The position numbers and the translations under genes are program-made. Source: UBA2653 sp964572685 (lineage in GTDB: Bacteria; Pseudomonadota; Gammaproteobacteria; Legionellales; Legionellaceae). From it: a stretch of 27,165 nucleotides of DNA. Below are positions 16,021 through 25,819 of this stretch, in pieces. Numbering within the stretch: position 1 is the stretch's first letter; each line of letters opens with the position of its first letter. The notes beneath the pieces were generated by a model. That model ran no database searches and was not told the origin of the DNA. It saw only the letters and a list, made by a program, of their open reading frames with translations. The stretch is from NCBI GenBank assembly GCA_964572685.1, contig CAZNFJ010000023.1, positions 1 to 27,165 of the forward strand, written 5' to 3'.

Positions 16021-18297
16021 ATGGCTAAAAAACGTCGTCAACAAGTATCTAAAACTGAATATCATTTACATTTGGTTAAAAAGCATGTTTTAGAGGGAGT
16101 ATTTGTCCTCTTATCATGTTTTTCAGCATTCATTTTATTGGCACTTTTAACCTATTCTTCCTCTCAACCGATCTGGCAAAATTCTGCAGGACATGTCGGG
16201 ACTAAATTAGCTTATTTTTTATTTTATACTTTGGGTCATGTGGCCTATATGGTGCCATTTGGTCTGGAAGCTTTAGCAATACATATGCTTTGGGATTATC
16301 GTAAGGTGCTGGATTACCACTGGGCTTTGTTAGTGGTTCGTTTTTGTGGGTTTATACTGTTAATTTTAGGTGCATGTGGGTTGTGTGATATTTTATTGCG
16401 TCAACCAGTTAAGGGTTTTACACCCGGTGGACTTGTTGGCTTGAGTTTACTAAAATTATTCTGGAAAGGTTTTGAAGGTTCCGGAACGCTAATAATTTTG
16501 TTAGGTACGGGCGGCTTGGGTTTAACTTGGCTCGTTGGTTTTTCATGGATGAAGCTTGTTGAATATTTAGGAATGGCCATTTTATTCATGAGCCGCTATG
16601 TTAAACCTTTAATTGCGTTTATAAAGTCACATGTAAATTTGCCTCGTCAGCGACAATGGGTGGAAATCAAACCAAAGGCGAGAGCCAAACTGGAAGAAAA
16701 GCCTAAACCTGTGATTGGCATTCAAAAATCTTTATTACCATTGAATGAAAAATCAATCAGTGAGTCTGTTCCCGAGGAGCATGTGCCTATGACTAAAGTC
16801 GCGGTGACTGAGGGACTCCCTGATCTTGATTTGTTGGAGAGAGGTGTCAAATTAAAACCTAATCAAGCTTACAGTTCTCAAGAACTTGAGCAATTATCAC
16901 GTCAGTTGGAGCAACATCTTCTAGATTTTGCTATACAAGCGCAAGTGGTTGCCGTACATCCAGGTCCGGTCATTACACGATTTGAATTACAATTGGGCGC
17001 AGGAACAAAAGTTAGTAAGTTAAGTGGATTATCCAAAGATTTGGCTCGTTCTTTATCTGTCAATCGTGTGCGGGTGGTTGAAGTGATCCCTGGTAAAACC
17101 TGTGTCGGTTTAGAGTTGCCCAATCCTGAGCGCATGACTGTTCGTTTTAGGGATGTTTTAAATTCAGAAGCTTATATTCATGCGCTCTCGCCTTTAAGTT
17201 TAGGCTTGGGGGTAGATATTTCAGGACATCCGATGGTTGTGGACTTGGCAAAAATGCCACATTTGCTTGTAGCAGGAACCACAGGCTCAGGAAAATCAGT
17301 CGGTATTAATTCGATGATTTTAAGCTTGTTGTTTAAGTCTACACCTGAGCAAGTGCGTTTAATTATGGTTGATCCGAAGATGTTAGAGTTATCGGTTTAT
17401 GATGGTATTCCGCATTTATTGACGCCCGTGGTTACGGATATGCGGGAAGCGGCTAGTGCATTACGATGGTGTGTCAGTGAAATGGAACGTCGTTATCGCT
17501 TGATGTCTAGCTTTGGTGTTCGAAACATTGCGGGCTTTAATGAAAAAGTTAAAGATGCCATTGAAAAAGGGACGCCTTTATTGGATCCAACCATCGATCC
17601 TTTGCTTTCAGATACACCAGCTACCTTGGAACCTTTACCTTATATTGTGGTTATTATTGATGAATTAGCCGACATGATGATGGTGGTGGGTAAAAAAGTT
17701 GAACAATTGATTGCTCGAATCGCACAAAAGGCCAGAGCGGCAGGGATTCATTTGATTTTAGCGACACAACGACCTTCGGTTGATGTTTTGACAGGTTTAA
17801 TTAAATCCAATATTCCTACTCGAATTTCTTTTCAGGTCTCTTCAAAAATTGATTCACGTACCATTTTGGATCAACAAGGTGCGGAGCAATTACTCGGTTA
17901 TGGTGATATGTTATTTTTAGCGCCAGGTACAGGCGCGCCTTTGCGTGTGCATGGTGCTTTTGTCGATGACAATGAAGTGCACCGCGTTGCTGAAGATTGG
18001 CGACAACGAGGCGCACCAAATTATATTGAGGCGATTACACAAATGAGCGTTGATTTGGGTGAAGGGGGCGCTGACGAACAGTCGGGTGACAATGAAGCAG
18101 ATCCTTTATACGATCAAGTGGTTGAATTTGTTGTTCAGAATCGGAAAGCGAGTATTTCTTCTGTGCAAAGACGTTTTAAAATTGGTTATAACCGCGCGGC
18201 TCGGTTGGTTGAAGAAATGGAAAGAGTCGGAATATTAGGTCCTTTAGAAGGTGGGATGAGGGAAGTTTTAGTGCCAGATAATACATCTCATGTATAA
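16021..18297 (+). CDS. ftsK: DNA translocase FtsK
   Basis: FtsK sits at the division septum, pumps chromosome termini apart and activates XerCD recombination at dif. The 758-residue product has an N-terminal membrane domain with about four hydrophobic helices (30-200), a short linker rich in Lys and Pro (215-265) and then the motor. Walker A is GTTGSGKS starting at G419. The Walker B segment is IVVIIDELADMMM, followed by LILATQRPSVDVLTGLIK. The C-terminal winged-helix gamma domain that reads KOPS sites is at about 690-750 (SISSVQRRFKIGYNRAARL). The linker is far shorter than in E. coli (1329 residues in total), as in many other bacteria. No Shine-Dalgarno sequence precedes the ATG. An in-frame TAA lies 8 codons upstream and the next methionine is deep inside the membrane domain. 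It is first in an operon with lolA, yhdP and mpl. Confidence 0.97.
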   Translation: MAKKRRQQVSKTEYHLHLVKKHVLEGVFVLLSCFSAFILLALLTYSSSQPIWQNSAGHVGTKLAYFLFYTLGHVAYMVPFGLEALAIHMLWDYRKVLDYHWALLVVRFCGFILLILGACGLCDILLRQPVKGFTPGGLVGLSLLKLFWKGFEGSGTLIILLGTGGLGLTWLVGFSWMKLVEYLGMAILFMSRYVKPLIAFIKSHVNLPRQRQWVEIKPKARAKLEEKPKPVIGIQKSLLPLNEKSISESVPEEHVPMTKVAVTEGLPDLDLLERGVKLKPNQAYSSQELEQLSRQLEQHLLDFAIQAQVVAVHPGPVITRFELQLGAGTKVSKLSGLSKDLARSLSVNRVRVVEVIPGKTCVGLELPNPERMTVRFRDVLNSEAYIHALSPLSLGLGVDISGHPMVVDLAKMPHLLVAGTTGSGKSVGINSMILSLLFKSTPEQVRLIMVDPKMLELSVYDGIPHLLTPVVTDMREAASALRWCVSEMERRYRLMSSFGVRNIAGFNEKVKDAIEKGTPLLDPTIDPLLSDTPATLEPLPYIVVIIDELADMMMVVGKKVEQLIARIAQKARAAGIHLILATQRPSVDVLTGLIKSNIPTRISFQVSSKIDSRTILDQQGAEQLLGYGDMLFLAPGTGAPLRVHGAFVDDNEVHRVAEDWRQRGAPNYIEAITQMSVDLGEGGADEQSGDNEADPLYDQVVEFVVQNRKASISSVQRRFKIGYNRAARLVEEMERVGILGPLEGGMREVLVPDNTSHV

Positions 18298-18306
18298 GGA
18301 GCGATG

Positions 18307-18918
18307 ATGAAATATTTTTGGAGGATTCTGGGTTTTCTTTTTGGCGCAAGCGCATATGCATTGCCTGCACATAATTTGTTGATTCAGAAGCTTCAATCTA
18401 TACATACCCTTGATGCGCAATTTCATCAGTCGGTCAGTATGAATGGGCGTCTTAGTCATCAATCCTTGGGGCATTTTAGTTTAAAAAAACCAGATTTATT
18501 ATATTGGGATATTCAAAAACCACATACACAGTTGTTGATAGCAGATGGCCATTATGTTTGGGTTTATGAACCTCAATTACGGCAAGTGACTAAAAAAAAT
18601 CAAAGTAAAGGTTTTGGGGGCGTTGCTGGATTATTTGTGAGTGGTCAGCCGAATTTATGGGTAACCCGTTATCAAGTGCAAGCACAAAGCAATGGTCATA
18701 CAACAATATTTCAATTAATGGCTAAAAGTAAAAAAAATAGCCTACCCAAAGTTAAATTGGGTTTTAGGGGTGAAAGTTTAGAAAAAATCGAATTTTGGGA
18801 TCAATTGGGTCAATATAGCCAAATTCAATTAAGTCATGTGAAGGTGAATCAAGGCATCCCCTCACGTCTATTCCATTTTTCAATACCCAAAGGCGTTGAT
18901 GTGATCAACTTAGGATAA
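18307..18918 (+). CDS. lolA: Outer-membrane lipoprotein carrier protein LolA
   Basis: LolA takes lipoproteins from the LolCDE transporter and carries them through the periplasm to LolB at the outer membrane. The product of about 203 residues has a signal peptide ending AYA and then the LolA core: TLDAQFHQSVSMNG, GHFSLKKPDLLYWDI, and DGHYVWVYEPQLRQVT, which is typical of the family. Two ATGs stand in tandem (18304, 18307). AAGGAG at 18296-18301 is only 2 bases from the first but 5 from the second, so the second is preferred. The ribosome binding site overlaps the ftsK stop codon, so the gene is part of the ftsK operon, as in other gammaproteobacteria. Confidence 0.95.
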   Translation: MKYFWRILGFLFGASAYALPAHNLLIQKLQSIHTLDAQFHQSVSMNGRLSHQSLGHFSLKKPDLLYWDIQKPHTQLLIADGHYVWVYEPQLRQVTKKNQSKGFGGVAGLFVSGQPNLWVTRYQVQAQSNGHTTIFQLMAKSKKNSLPKVKLGFRGESLEKIEFWDQLGQYSQIQLSHVKVNQGIPSRLFHFSIPKGVDVINLG

Positions 18919-18925
18919 TGAAGCG

Positions 18926-21900
18926 ATGATAAAAATGCAAAAGTTTCAATCATTGTCGAGCTTTTTTCGGCCTATATGGATGGGGTTTTTGCAAATTGCT
19001 CATCGCCTGATGATTCCATTGATGTTTTTGGTCATATCCTATGCTTTGGTGGTATCTTTATTTAGTGCATTGACACCTTGGGTGCGATCGTATAAGCCAC
19101 AAATTACAGCGATTATAAATCAAACGGCTCATCAAAAAATTGAAATCGAGGATATTACTACGAGCTGGTATGGTTGGTATCCTGTTTTAAAACTTTATCA
19201 TGTGAGTTTAATGCCCGAAGATGGCGGAAAATCCTTGGTGTGTGATGAGTGTTGGATTGGATTTGATGTTATTCGTTCTTTATTATATTGGCATTTGCAC
19301 CCAGGTATGCTGTATATCGATGGACTGGATCTACAATTGATACAAAAATCTGATCATTGGGAAATACAAGGTGCAAAAAATCTATCAAATAATCAACAGG
19401 TGAAAACAGACCCTGTATTGGTATTGGGAAAATTATTATCCTATGCGCCAGAGCGTGTTTTATTGAAAAACATTCAATTGGCATTTCATCCATTATCAAA
19501 AAAAATGTATGCTTTTGAGCATATTCGTCTTTTGGGTGTAAAAAATGCAGGTCAATATCATTGGTCTATTCAATCTTCTTTTGGTAAAAAAAGTTTATTA
19601 AAAGTACGTATTGATATGCCATTGTTATCCAATTTGGCATTGCCAGAAAATGGTCGAATGTTTGTTGAATTTGAAAATCTCGATTTAACCGCTTTACCAG
19701 GATATCAACAATGGATTGAAGAAAAATCAATATCTCGATTAAAGGGTATTTTAAATAGCAGTGCTTGGGTTGATTGGAATCAGGGAAACATTAATGAAAT
19801 TCATGCACAAGTAGCTGTTGAGCATGGTTTAATTCAAACTAAAGTTTCGAACTCAGCTTTTCACTTTGATAAGTTTGATGCTAACTGTTTATGGAAAAAA
19901 AGAAGCACAGGCTGGGAAATGGCGATGGATAAAGTTAATCTCAAGTCATCTGCACTGTCATTAGTCGAAGATAAACTCTTATTGTTTTATCAATCTGATT
20001 GGAATAGCTACCATGTTTATTTGAAATATTTCCCCTTAAAGATTTTATCTATGGTCAAATCACAAATGTCTTTGAAGTTTTTTGATATGTTTCCTTTTAT
20101 GCCGAAAGGCGATTTAAGAGAATCACAATTGAATTTTAAAGAAGGTGTTTTAGATTATGTGCTTACACAATTTGAAAATTGTTCTTGGGGCGCCAGTGAT
20201 AAATTCCCAGGGGTTTCTGGTTTATCAGGAGTCTTGAGTTGGGAACCACGTTCTGCTCATTTTGAAATAGCCTCACAAAATTTTGTGCTGAAACCCAAAG
20301 ATCAAAAACCTATTGTTTTTGATAATTTACAATGCACCGCCACCACAGAAAAAAATGTACTAGATGAATGGCAACTTTATCTAGAAAAGCTTGTATTGGC
20401 TCGACGAGATCTAGCATTAACCATGACAGGACAGATTCAACAACCCTTAGAACCCCAAAAACGTAATGTATTGATGCAAATGAATTGGTCCGCAGAAGGT
20501 CCACAAGTATGGTTGCCGTATTTAAAATTGGTTTTACCTGATACTGGTCTTCGTAGATGGTTAACCCAGGATGTAAAAAGAATTCATCAAACCAGTGGCA
20601 ATATCATTATCAATGGGCTTTGGAAAGATTTTCCTTTTGATGCGCAACAGGGTGAGTTTACAGTGAATGCTCATTTATATGATGTGGATCTAAGTTTTGC
20701 TAAATCCTGGCCTTTAGCCACTCATGTTGATGCCAATCTAAAGAGTAATGGACGCCATATGGAAGTGATGATTGACAAAGCCATTCTTGGTGATCTGCCG
20801 GTATCACAATTACATTTAAATTTCCCTCAATTGGGTTTGGGAAAAGAGGTTATTTTAGTGCATGGAGTGATTCAGGATAAAGTATCAAAAATGATGCAAT
20901 ATTTAATGAAGTCTCCTTTGCGCCACAAAGCCAAAAATTGGATGATTTATGATTTCCAAGGCAATGGAATTTTAGATTTGAAATTAGATATTCCTTTGTC
21001 TAAGGAACGAGATGAAGTATTTGTTGATGGTCAGCTTAAAATATCAGAACAACCTTTGGATTTGAAAATATTTACTCATCCCTTGCGTATAGAAAATTGT
21101 CAGGGTCAATTGCATTTTAATGGGAACGGATTATATGCGGGTACACTCAAAGGTCGAGTGGGAGGAGATCTTTTTACCATGGATGTGAAAAATCATCCAG
21201 TTGAACAAGATACGGAACTTTTTATTTATGGCGTGATGGGTCTTGATGTATTGAAAAAAGCTTGGGGAATGGAGTCATCCAATCTCATTAGTGGACATAT
21301 TCCAGTGGAGGGGCGAATCAGATTGCCCTATGAAAAGGGAAAAAATTGGGAGATGGACTGGACCAGTCATTTAAAGGGCGTGGTTTTGGCTCTACCCAAA
21401 CCTTGGAATAAAAAAGCTGAGGAAGAAAAGCCATTTAAAATAGAGATGATTTTACATGAAAATGGATTAATGAATATGGAGGTTTTTTATCAACAAAAAG
21501 AATGGAAATTGGATTATGAAAAGCAGGTTTGGCATTTAAAAATTGCAGAACCAGAAGGTTTGGGAGATATTTTTTATCATACTGCACAAAAGAAAATAGA
21601 GGCTAAATTTAGTCACTTATATCTGGATGATACACTTTTTCAAAATACAGATACCAAACATTCGCCAGATTGGTCAATTAACGACATGCCAAGTGTAAAT
21701 ATCCAAGTTGAAGATTTTCATTTGAATGATCTTAACCTAGGTTCGCTTTTACTGAATGCTCAAACCAAAGATAAGAAATTTATGATTGAAGAACTAAAAA
21801 TTTCAAGCCCTTATTATACCCTCTTAATGCATGGGGATTGGTCAATGTCTCAGATGAAACATCATATTCAATTTGTAGGTCAAATGATGATTTCAAATTT

Positions 21901-22543
21901 ATCGAAATTGTTGATACAGTGGGGCATGACACCAGTGGCTAATACTAAAAATGGCGTGATTGAGTTTAATGGTTCATGGTCAAAAGCATTGAATAAAGTG
22001 AGTTTGAAAACTTTAAAAGGTGCTATTGATGTTCGATTTAAAAAAGGCAATATTTCACATTTTGATAAACAAACCGAGCAGAAAATTGGTTTAGGAAAAT
22101 TATTAAGTATTTTGAGTTTACAGACCCTGCCAAGACGACTACAACTTGATTTTAGTGATTTAGCGACTTCAGGTTTTCCATATGATATTTTCAAGGGCCG
22201 TTTCGAGCTAAATCAAGGATTATTACATACAGCTGATTCGCAGATGGATGGTCCTATTGCACATGTCAAAATGAATGGTGATTTGAATATTTTAGATAAA
22301 TGGTATGATTTAGAATTACAAGTTTATCCTTATATTACAGCGAGTCTACCCGTTGTAGCGACCATTGCAGGAGGTCCCATCGCAGGAGTTGCGACTTGGG
22401 CTGCGAATCATGTGATTAATAAGGGTATGCAGCAAGTCTCTGGCTATACATATAAAATTACCGGACCTTGGAAAGAGCCTATTGTTCAACAGGTCAATTT
22501 AATGAGGAAGAAAAATGATGCTCCTGTTAAAACAAATGATTGA
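18926..22543 (+). CDS. yhdP: YhdP family AsmA-like envelope protein
   Basis: YhdP, TamB and YdbH are AsmA-like bridge proteins that span the periplasm and move phospholipid from inner to outer membrane. The 1205-residue product is close to E. coli YhdP (about 1266). It has one membrane anchor near 20-50 (MIPLMFLVISYALVVSLF), then a very long periplasmic part of repeating beta-strands. A family-typical C-terminal stretch has LGLGKLLSILSLQTLPRRL followed by the FDIFKGR-type motif (here YDIFKGRFELNQG). It ends in the ATIAGGPIAGVATW hydrophobic patch. It starts 7 bases after lolA and overlaps the next gene by 29 bases. The ATG at 18926 has only a weak GAAG. An ATG three codons later is an alternative. 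Confidence 0.92.
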   Translation: MIKMQKFQSLSSFFRPIWMGFLQIAHRLMIPLMFLVISYALVVSLFSALTPWVRSYKPQITAIINQTAHQKIEIEDITTSWYGWYPVLKLYHVSLMPEDGGKSLVCDECWIGFDVIRSLLYWHLHPGMLYIDGLDLQLIQKSDHWEIQGAKNLSNNQQVKTDPVLVLGKLLSYAPERVLLKNIQLAFHPLSKKMYAFEHIRLLGVKNAGQYHWSIQSSFGKKSLLKVRIDMPLLSNLALPENGRMFVEFENLDLTALPGYQQWIEEKSISRLKGILNSSAWVDWNQGNINEIHAQVAVEHGLIQTKVSNSAFHFDKFDANCLWKKRSTGWEMAMDKVNLKSSALSLVEDKLLLFYQSDWNSYHVYLKYFPLKILSMVKSQMSLKFFDMFPFMPKGDLRESQLNFKEGVLDYVLTQFENCSWGASDKFPGVSGLSGVLSWEPRSAHFEIASQNFVLKPKDQKPIVFDNLQCTATTEKNVLDEWQLYLEKLVLARRDLALTMTGQIQQPLEPQKRNVLMQMNWSAEGPQVWLPYLKLVLPDTGLRRWLTQDVKRIHQTSGNIIINGLWKDFPFDAQQGEFTVNAHLYDVDLSFAKSWPLATHVDANLKSNGRHMEVMIDKAILGDLPVSQLHLNFPQLGLGKEVILVHGVIQDKVSKMMQYLMKSPLRHKAKNWMIYDFQGNGILDLKLDIPLSKERDEVFVDGQLKISEQPLDLKIFTHPLRIENCQGQLHFNGNGLYAGTLKGRVGGDLFTMDVKNHPVEQDTELFIYGVMGLDVLKKAWGMESSNLISGHIPVEGRIRLPYEKGKNWEMDWTSHLKGVVLALPKPWNKKAEEEKPFKIEMILHENGLMNMEVFYQQKEWKLDYEKQVWHLKIAEPEGLGDIFYHTAQKKIEAKFSHLYLDDTLFQNTDTKHSPDWSINDMPSVNIQVEDFHLNDLNLGSLLLNAQTKDKKFMIEELKISSPYYTLLMHGDWSMSQMKHHIQFVGQMMISNLSKLLIQWGMTPVANTKNGVIEFNGSWSKALNKVSLKTLKGAIDVRFKKGNISHFDKQTEQKIGLGKLLSILSLQTLPRRLQLDFSDLATSGFPYDIFKGRFELNQGLLHTADSQMDGPIAHVKMNGDLNILDKWYDLELQVYPYITASLPVVATIAGGPIAGVATWAANHVINKGMQQVSGYTYKITGPWKEPIVQQVNLMRKKNDAPVKTND

Positions 22544-23087
22544 AGTCTATTGGAATATGCTTTGTTTTAAGCGATCTCCATTGGATACACCCGATTCTAG
22601 TATGATGCTTTCTATTGCTGTAGGTTTATCTTTACTGATGAGCCTTGGACAATTGAGTTTAAGTTATTCTCTTGGAAAAGTATCCCTGCCTTATTGGGCT
22701 AGTATCTGCATGATTGTTATTCAGTTGATGTTGGCTTTTGGATATACTCGTTTTATTCTTTGGACACAAAATAAGCTCAACTGTTGGCAAAGAATGATCA
22801 CTTGTTGGATGATGATGCTCTTTATGCTCGATGGTTTTGCATTTTTATTTATGCTAATGATCTTTTTGCTCCATACAATGGGATTTATTGTTATTTTGCA
22901 AAAAGCGATTATTTTTTTAAGTGTTGTTGTGGGAATTATTTTATCATTTTGGCAAATTTCGTTTAGCATTCGTTTATATCGTATATTTATGAATCAAGCT
23001 TTATGGTTTGCAGTTGGAGTCTATTTAGGCTGGTTTGGACTTAATTTTTTATTACTAAGTTTTTTTAGAACATTATTCAAAGTATAG
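22515..23087 (+). CDS. Unknown polytopic membrane protein (190 aa)
   Basis: I do not recognise this protein. The ATG at 22515 follows GAGGAAG by 4 bases and lies inside the end of yhdP (29-base overlap in another frame), so translation is likely coupled. The 190-residue product is very hydrophobic, with about five membrane segments near 30-50, 57-80, 95-115, 122-148 and 160-185. A short polar N-terminus reads WNMLCFKRSPLDTPDS. The arrangement, with a pro-rich segment before five helices, is loosely like Yip1-type proteins, but I cannot confirm that. It sits between yhdP and mpl in a tight operon. Its stop overlaps the mpl ribosome binding site, so a role linked to the envelope is inferred from context only. 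Confidence 0.8.
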   Translation: MMLLLKQMIEVYWNMLCFKRSPLDTPDSSMMLSIAVGLSLLMSLGQLSLSYSLGKVSLPYWASICMIVIQLMLAFGYTRFILWTQNKLNCWQRMITCWMMMLFMLDGFAFLFMLMIFLLHTMGFIVILQKAIIFLSVVVGIILSFWQISFSIRLYRIFMNQALWFAVGVYLGWFGLNFLLLSFFRTLFKV

Positions 23088-23097
23088 GTGAGTCAGT

Positions 23098-24468
23098 ATG
23101 CACATTCATATTTTAGGGATTAGTGGTACATTTATGAGCGCATTGGCGATATTGGCCAAGGACAAGGGATTTCGCGTGACAGGTCATGATGCAGCTTGTT
23201 ATCCACCTATCAGTGATTTGTTAAGCAATCATGGGATTGATTATATTGAGGGCTATGATGATGCCAGTGTGATGCTACAAGCTGACGAGGTCATCGTGGG
23301 AAATGCAATGAAAAGGGGTATGCCTATCATTGAAACCATGCTCAATCATCGAAAGCCTTATATTTCTGGTCCTGCATGGTTGGCTCGTGAAGTGTTAAAA
23401 GATTATCAAGTGATTGCAGTCTCTGGAACACATGGAAAAACAAGTGTAACGACGATGCTGGCTTTTATTCTAGAGCAAGCAGGTCTTGAACCTGGTTATC
23501 TCATCGGCGGAGTGCCCCAATGTCTTGACAGCAATGCCAAATGTGGTAAAGGAACTTATTTTGTTATTGAGGCGGATGAGTACGATACGGCTTTTTTTGA
23601 TAAAAGACCCAAATTTATGCATTACCGTCCGCATGGCCTTATTTTCCATAATCTAGAATTTGACCATGCTGATATTTATCCCAATTTAGCAGCCATTCAA
23701 CAACAGTTTCATTATTTATTTAGAACTGTTCCACAAAATGGTTGGGTTATTCGACCTGCGCATGATGAAGGTGTGGATGGTGCGGTTGAAAAAGGTATTT
23801 ATACACCCGCATTTTGTTGGTCGTGGGATAATAGTTCGGATGCTCAGATCGAATGGATTCATGCAGATGGTACTGCTTTCGTGGTTAAAACACATTTTGG
23901 AGAGGCTAACGTCCAATGGTCTTTAATGGGACAACACAATGTAGAAAATGCTGTGGCAGCTATTTTGGCGAGTCATAAGGTAGGCGTTCCTTTGCAACAA
24001 GCCGCTAATATTTTAAAAAACTATCGACCCGTGAAACGACGTATGGAAATTTGTTTTCATCATCCAGATTTAACGGTCTACGATGATTTTGCACATCATC
24101 CCACTGCCATTCGACGTACAAGTCTTGCTATCCGAAGTTCAAAAAAGCATCAAAGAGTTATAGGCATTCTCGATTTTGCCTCTAATTCTATGCGTGCTGG
24201 TCATCATTTAGATAAAATGCCTGCTGCTTTGGCTGCGGTTGATGTATTATATGCACTTAATACGTATGATTTTGACATGCAGCAACAAGCCATGCATTGG
24301 CCTTGTCAAGTTCAGGTGTTTTCTAATGTTGAAGAATTGCTGCAACATTTGCTGGCACATCTTGAACCTAAAGACGCTATCTTGATGATGAGCAATAAAG
24401 GTTTTGCTCGTCTACGGTATCAGCTATTAGAACTACTTTCTAAAGATTTTTCGGTAAGCCAAGCCTAA
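23098..24468 (+). CDS. mpl: Murein peptide ligase Mpl
   Basis: Mpl joins the recycled tripeptide L-Ala-gamma-D-Glu-meso-DAP to UDP-MurNAc, returning it to peptidoglycan synthesis. The 456-residue product is a Mur ligase: an N-terminal UDP-binding domain (LGISGTFMSALAILAKD), the ATP loop GTHGKTS starting at G110, FVIEADEYDTAFFDKRPKF with the metal-binding region, FHNLEFDHADIYPN, and the C-terminal domain with DDFAHHPTAI. The DEYDTAFFDKR and NLEFDHADI stretches distinguish Mpl from MurC. AGGTGA lies 6 bases before the ATG and overlaps the stop of the preceding gene. It is the last gene of the ftsK-lolA-yhdP operon. Its 3' end overlaps the convergent permease gene by 36 bases. Confidence 0.96.
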   Translation: MHIHILGISGTFMSALAILAKDKGFRVTGHDAACYPPISDLLSNHGIDYIEGYDDASVMLQADEVIVGNAMKRGMPIIETMLNHRKPYISGPAWLAREVLKDYQVIAVSGTHGKTSVTTMLAFILEQAGLEPGYLIGGVPQCLDSNAKCGKGTYFVIEADEYDTAFFDKRPKFMHYRPHGLIFHNLEFDHADIYPNLAAIQQQFHYLFRTVPQNGWVIRPAHDEGVDGAVEKGIYTPAFCWSWDNSSDAQIEWIHADGTAFVVKTHFGEANVQWSLMGQHNVENAVAAILASHKVGVPLQQAANILKNYRPVKRRMEICFHHPDLTVYDDFAHHPTAIRRTSLAIRSSKKHQRVIGILDFASNSMRAGHHLDKMPAALAAVDVLYALNTYDFDMQQQAMHWPCQVQVFSNVEELLQHLLAHLEPKDAILMMSNKGFARLRYQLLELLSKDFSVSQA

Positions 24469-25818
24469 CAATGCTGGTGTTAACATCAAGGTAAGCCCTG
24501 TTCCGAAGTAAAATTTGTAATATTCAGGATGGGGCAAGGCCAGTGCTTCTTGTGGTGGAAAAAAACCAATATAAAGCGTTATCGCGCAACCGAGTAATCC
24601 TAAAAGACAAGTTAAATAATAACCCAGTTTTTTCCCTGGAATTTGAAAAGTTCTAGGAATGTGAGCATATTTTGTTTTAATTCGAATGGCCGCAAAAAAC
24701 ATTAAGACATACATAAACATATAAAGTTCTGTGCTTAATGCGGTGAAAAACCAATAGATTGCATTAATGTTAGGCAATAGTAAAAAACTAAGACAAAAAA
24801 CCGTGACCACGCCAGCTTGTGTGAGCAAAATTCGATGAGGGACTCCTTTATCGTTGGTTTTGGCAAACCAAGCTGGTAGATGCCTATCGCTTGCTGAATA
24901 AGCTAAACCTTGAGCGGGGGCTAGAATCCAATTGACCATGCTGCCAATGCTACCAATGAAGATGAGGAATACTAAAAGTGGCATTGCAAATTCTAAATGA
25001 TGATATTTTAAAAATGTTGTTCCGGTTTGTAAAACCCCAACAACCAGATTAATATCTTGTTTGGGTAATACCATAGCAATTGCTAAGGAACCCAAAATCA
25101 TGGTGGCTAAAATGAGTAAAATTGAATAAAACATTGCTTTGGGATAGGTTTTTTGAGGATGTTTGACTTGCCGAATATGAACAGCGGCCAATTCCATACC
25201 CAAAAATGAGGTCATGATAGCTGTTAAAGATATCCATGATTCTTGTTGTTTCAGTTGTGGAATGAGATCATGCCAGGCAAATGATATTGCGCTGGGATGG
25301 CCCAAGGCAGGCCATAAAAAACCCAGTAAAATAATAAAGCTCATTGGTAGAATCATGCCTAATATTGCGCAAATTCCTGCAAATCGAGCTGATGCATGTA
25401 AACCACGAAGTGCGAGAATAGTTTGGCTCCAAAATATCACAATGGTGCAGGTGATGGTAAAAGACACACTTTTGGTCCCTGCAGGAAATATCAAAAAGGC
25501 CAAAGTACTACTTATAAATATAAGAATGGTCGGATACCAAACCAGGGTATTGACCCATTGTAACCAAATGCTATTAAATGCCCAGTGTTTACCAAAAGCT
25601 TTTTTTACCCAACCATAAATACCGGGCTCTTCATCGGTCCATAAAGTGGATAGTTCAGCAGAAACCAAAGCAACAGGGATTAAAAAAATGATTGCTGAAA
25701 AAATAAAAAAGAAAATTAATTGTGAACCAAACCATGCGGTTGCGGGTAAATTTCGAATGCTGTCAATGGCGCCTGTAATCAGCAAAACAAGAGAAAAGGT
25801 TGATAAATGTTGTTTCAT
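24433..25818 (-). CDS. APC-family amino acid permease/antiporter
   Basis: This is an inner-membrane amino-acid transporter of the APC superfamily. The 461-residue product has about 12 hydrophobic helices and the N-terminal half typical of the glutamate/GABA-antiporter-like branch: FSLVLLITGAIDSIRNLPA, then ELSTLWTDEEPGIYGWVKKAFG. The substrate cannot be read from the sequence. The start chosen is ATG 25818, one base after the bolA stop, with GAAG 6 bases upstream. An ATG at 25830 is also in frame but lacks a binding site, and the frame stays open to 25944 through bolA. It is likely co-transcribed with bolA. Its last 36 bases overlap the 3' end of mpl on the other strand. Confidence 0.88.
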   Translation of the reverse strand: MKQHLSTFSLVLLITGAIDSIRNLPATAWFGSQLIFFFIFSAIIFLIPVALVSAELSTLWTDEEPGIYGWVKKAFGKHWAFNSIWLQWVNTLVWYPTILIFISSTLAFLIFPAGTKSVSFTITCTIVIFWSQTILALRGLHASARFAGICAILGMILPMSFIILLGFLWPALGHPSAISFAWHDLIPQLKQQESWISLTAIMTSFLGMELAAVHIRQVKHPQKTYPKAMFYSILLILATMILGSLAIAMVLPKQDINLVVGVLQTGTTFLKYHHLEFAMPLLVFLIFIGSIGSMVNWILAPAQGLAYSASDRHLPAWFAKTNDKGVPHRILLTQAGVVTVFCLSFLLLPNINAIYWFFTALSTELYMFMYVLMFFAAIRIKTKYAHIPRTFQIPGKKLGYYLTCLLGLLGCAITLYIGFFPPQEALALPHPEYYKFYFGTGLTLMLTPALLGLAYRKIFRK

Positions 25819-25819
25819 A

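Noticed and set aside
25214..25618. Plus-strand open frame of 134 codons
   Set aside because: It is entirely antisense to the APC permease, whose homology is clear; composition is that of an antisense shadow.
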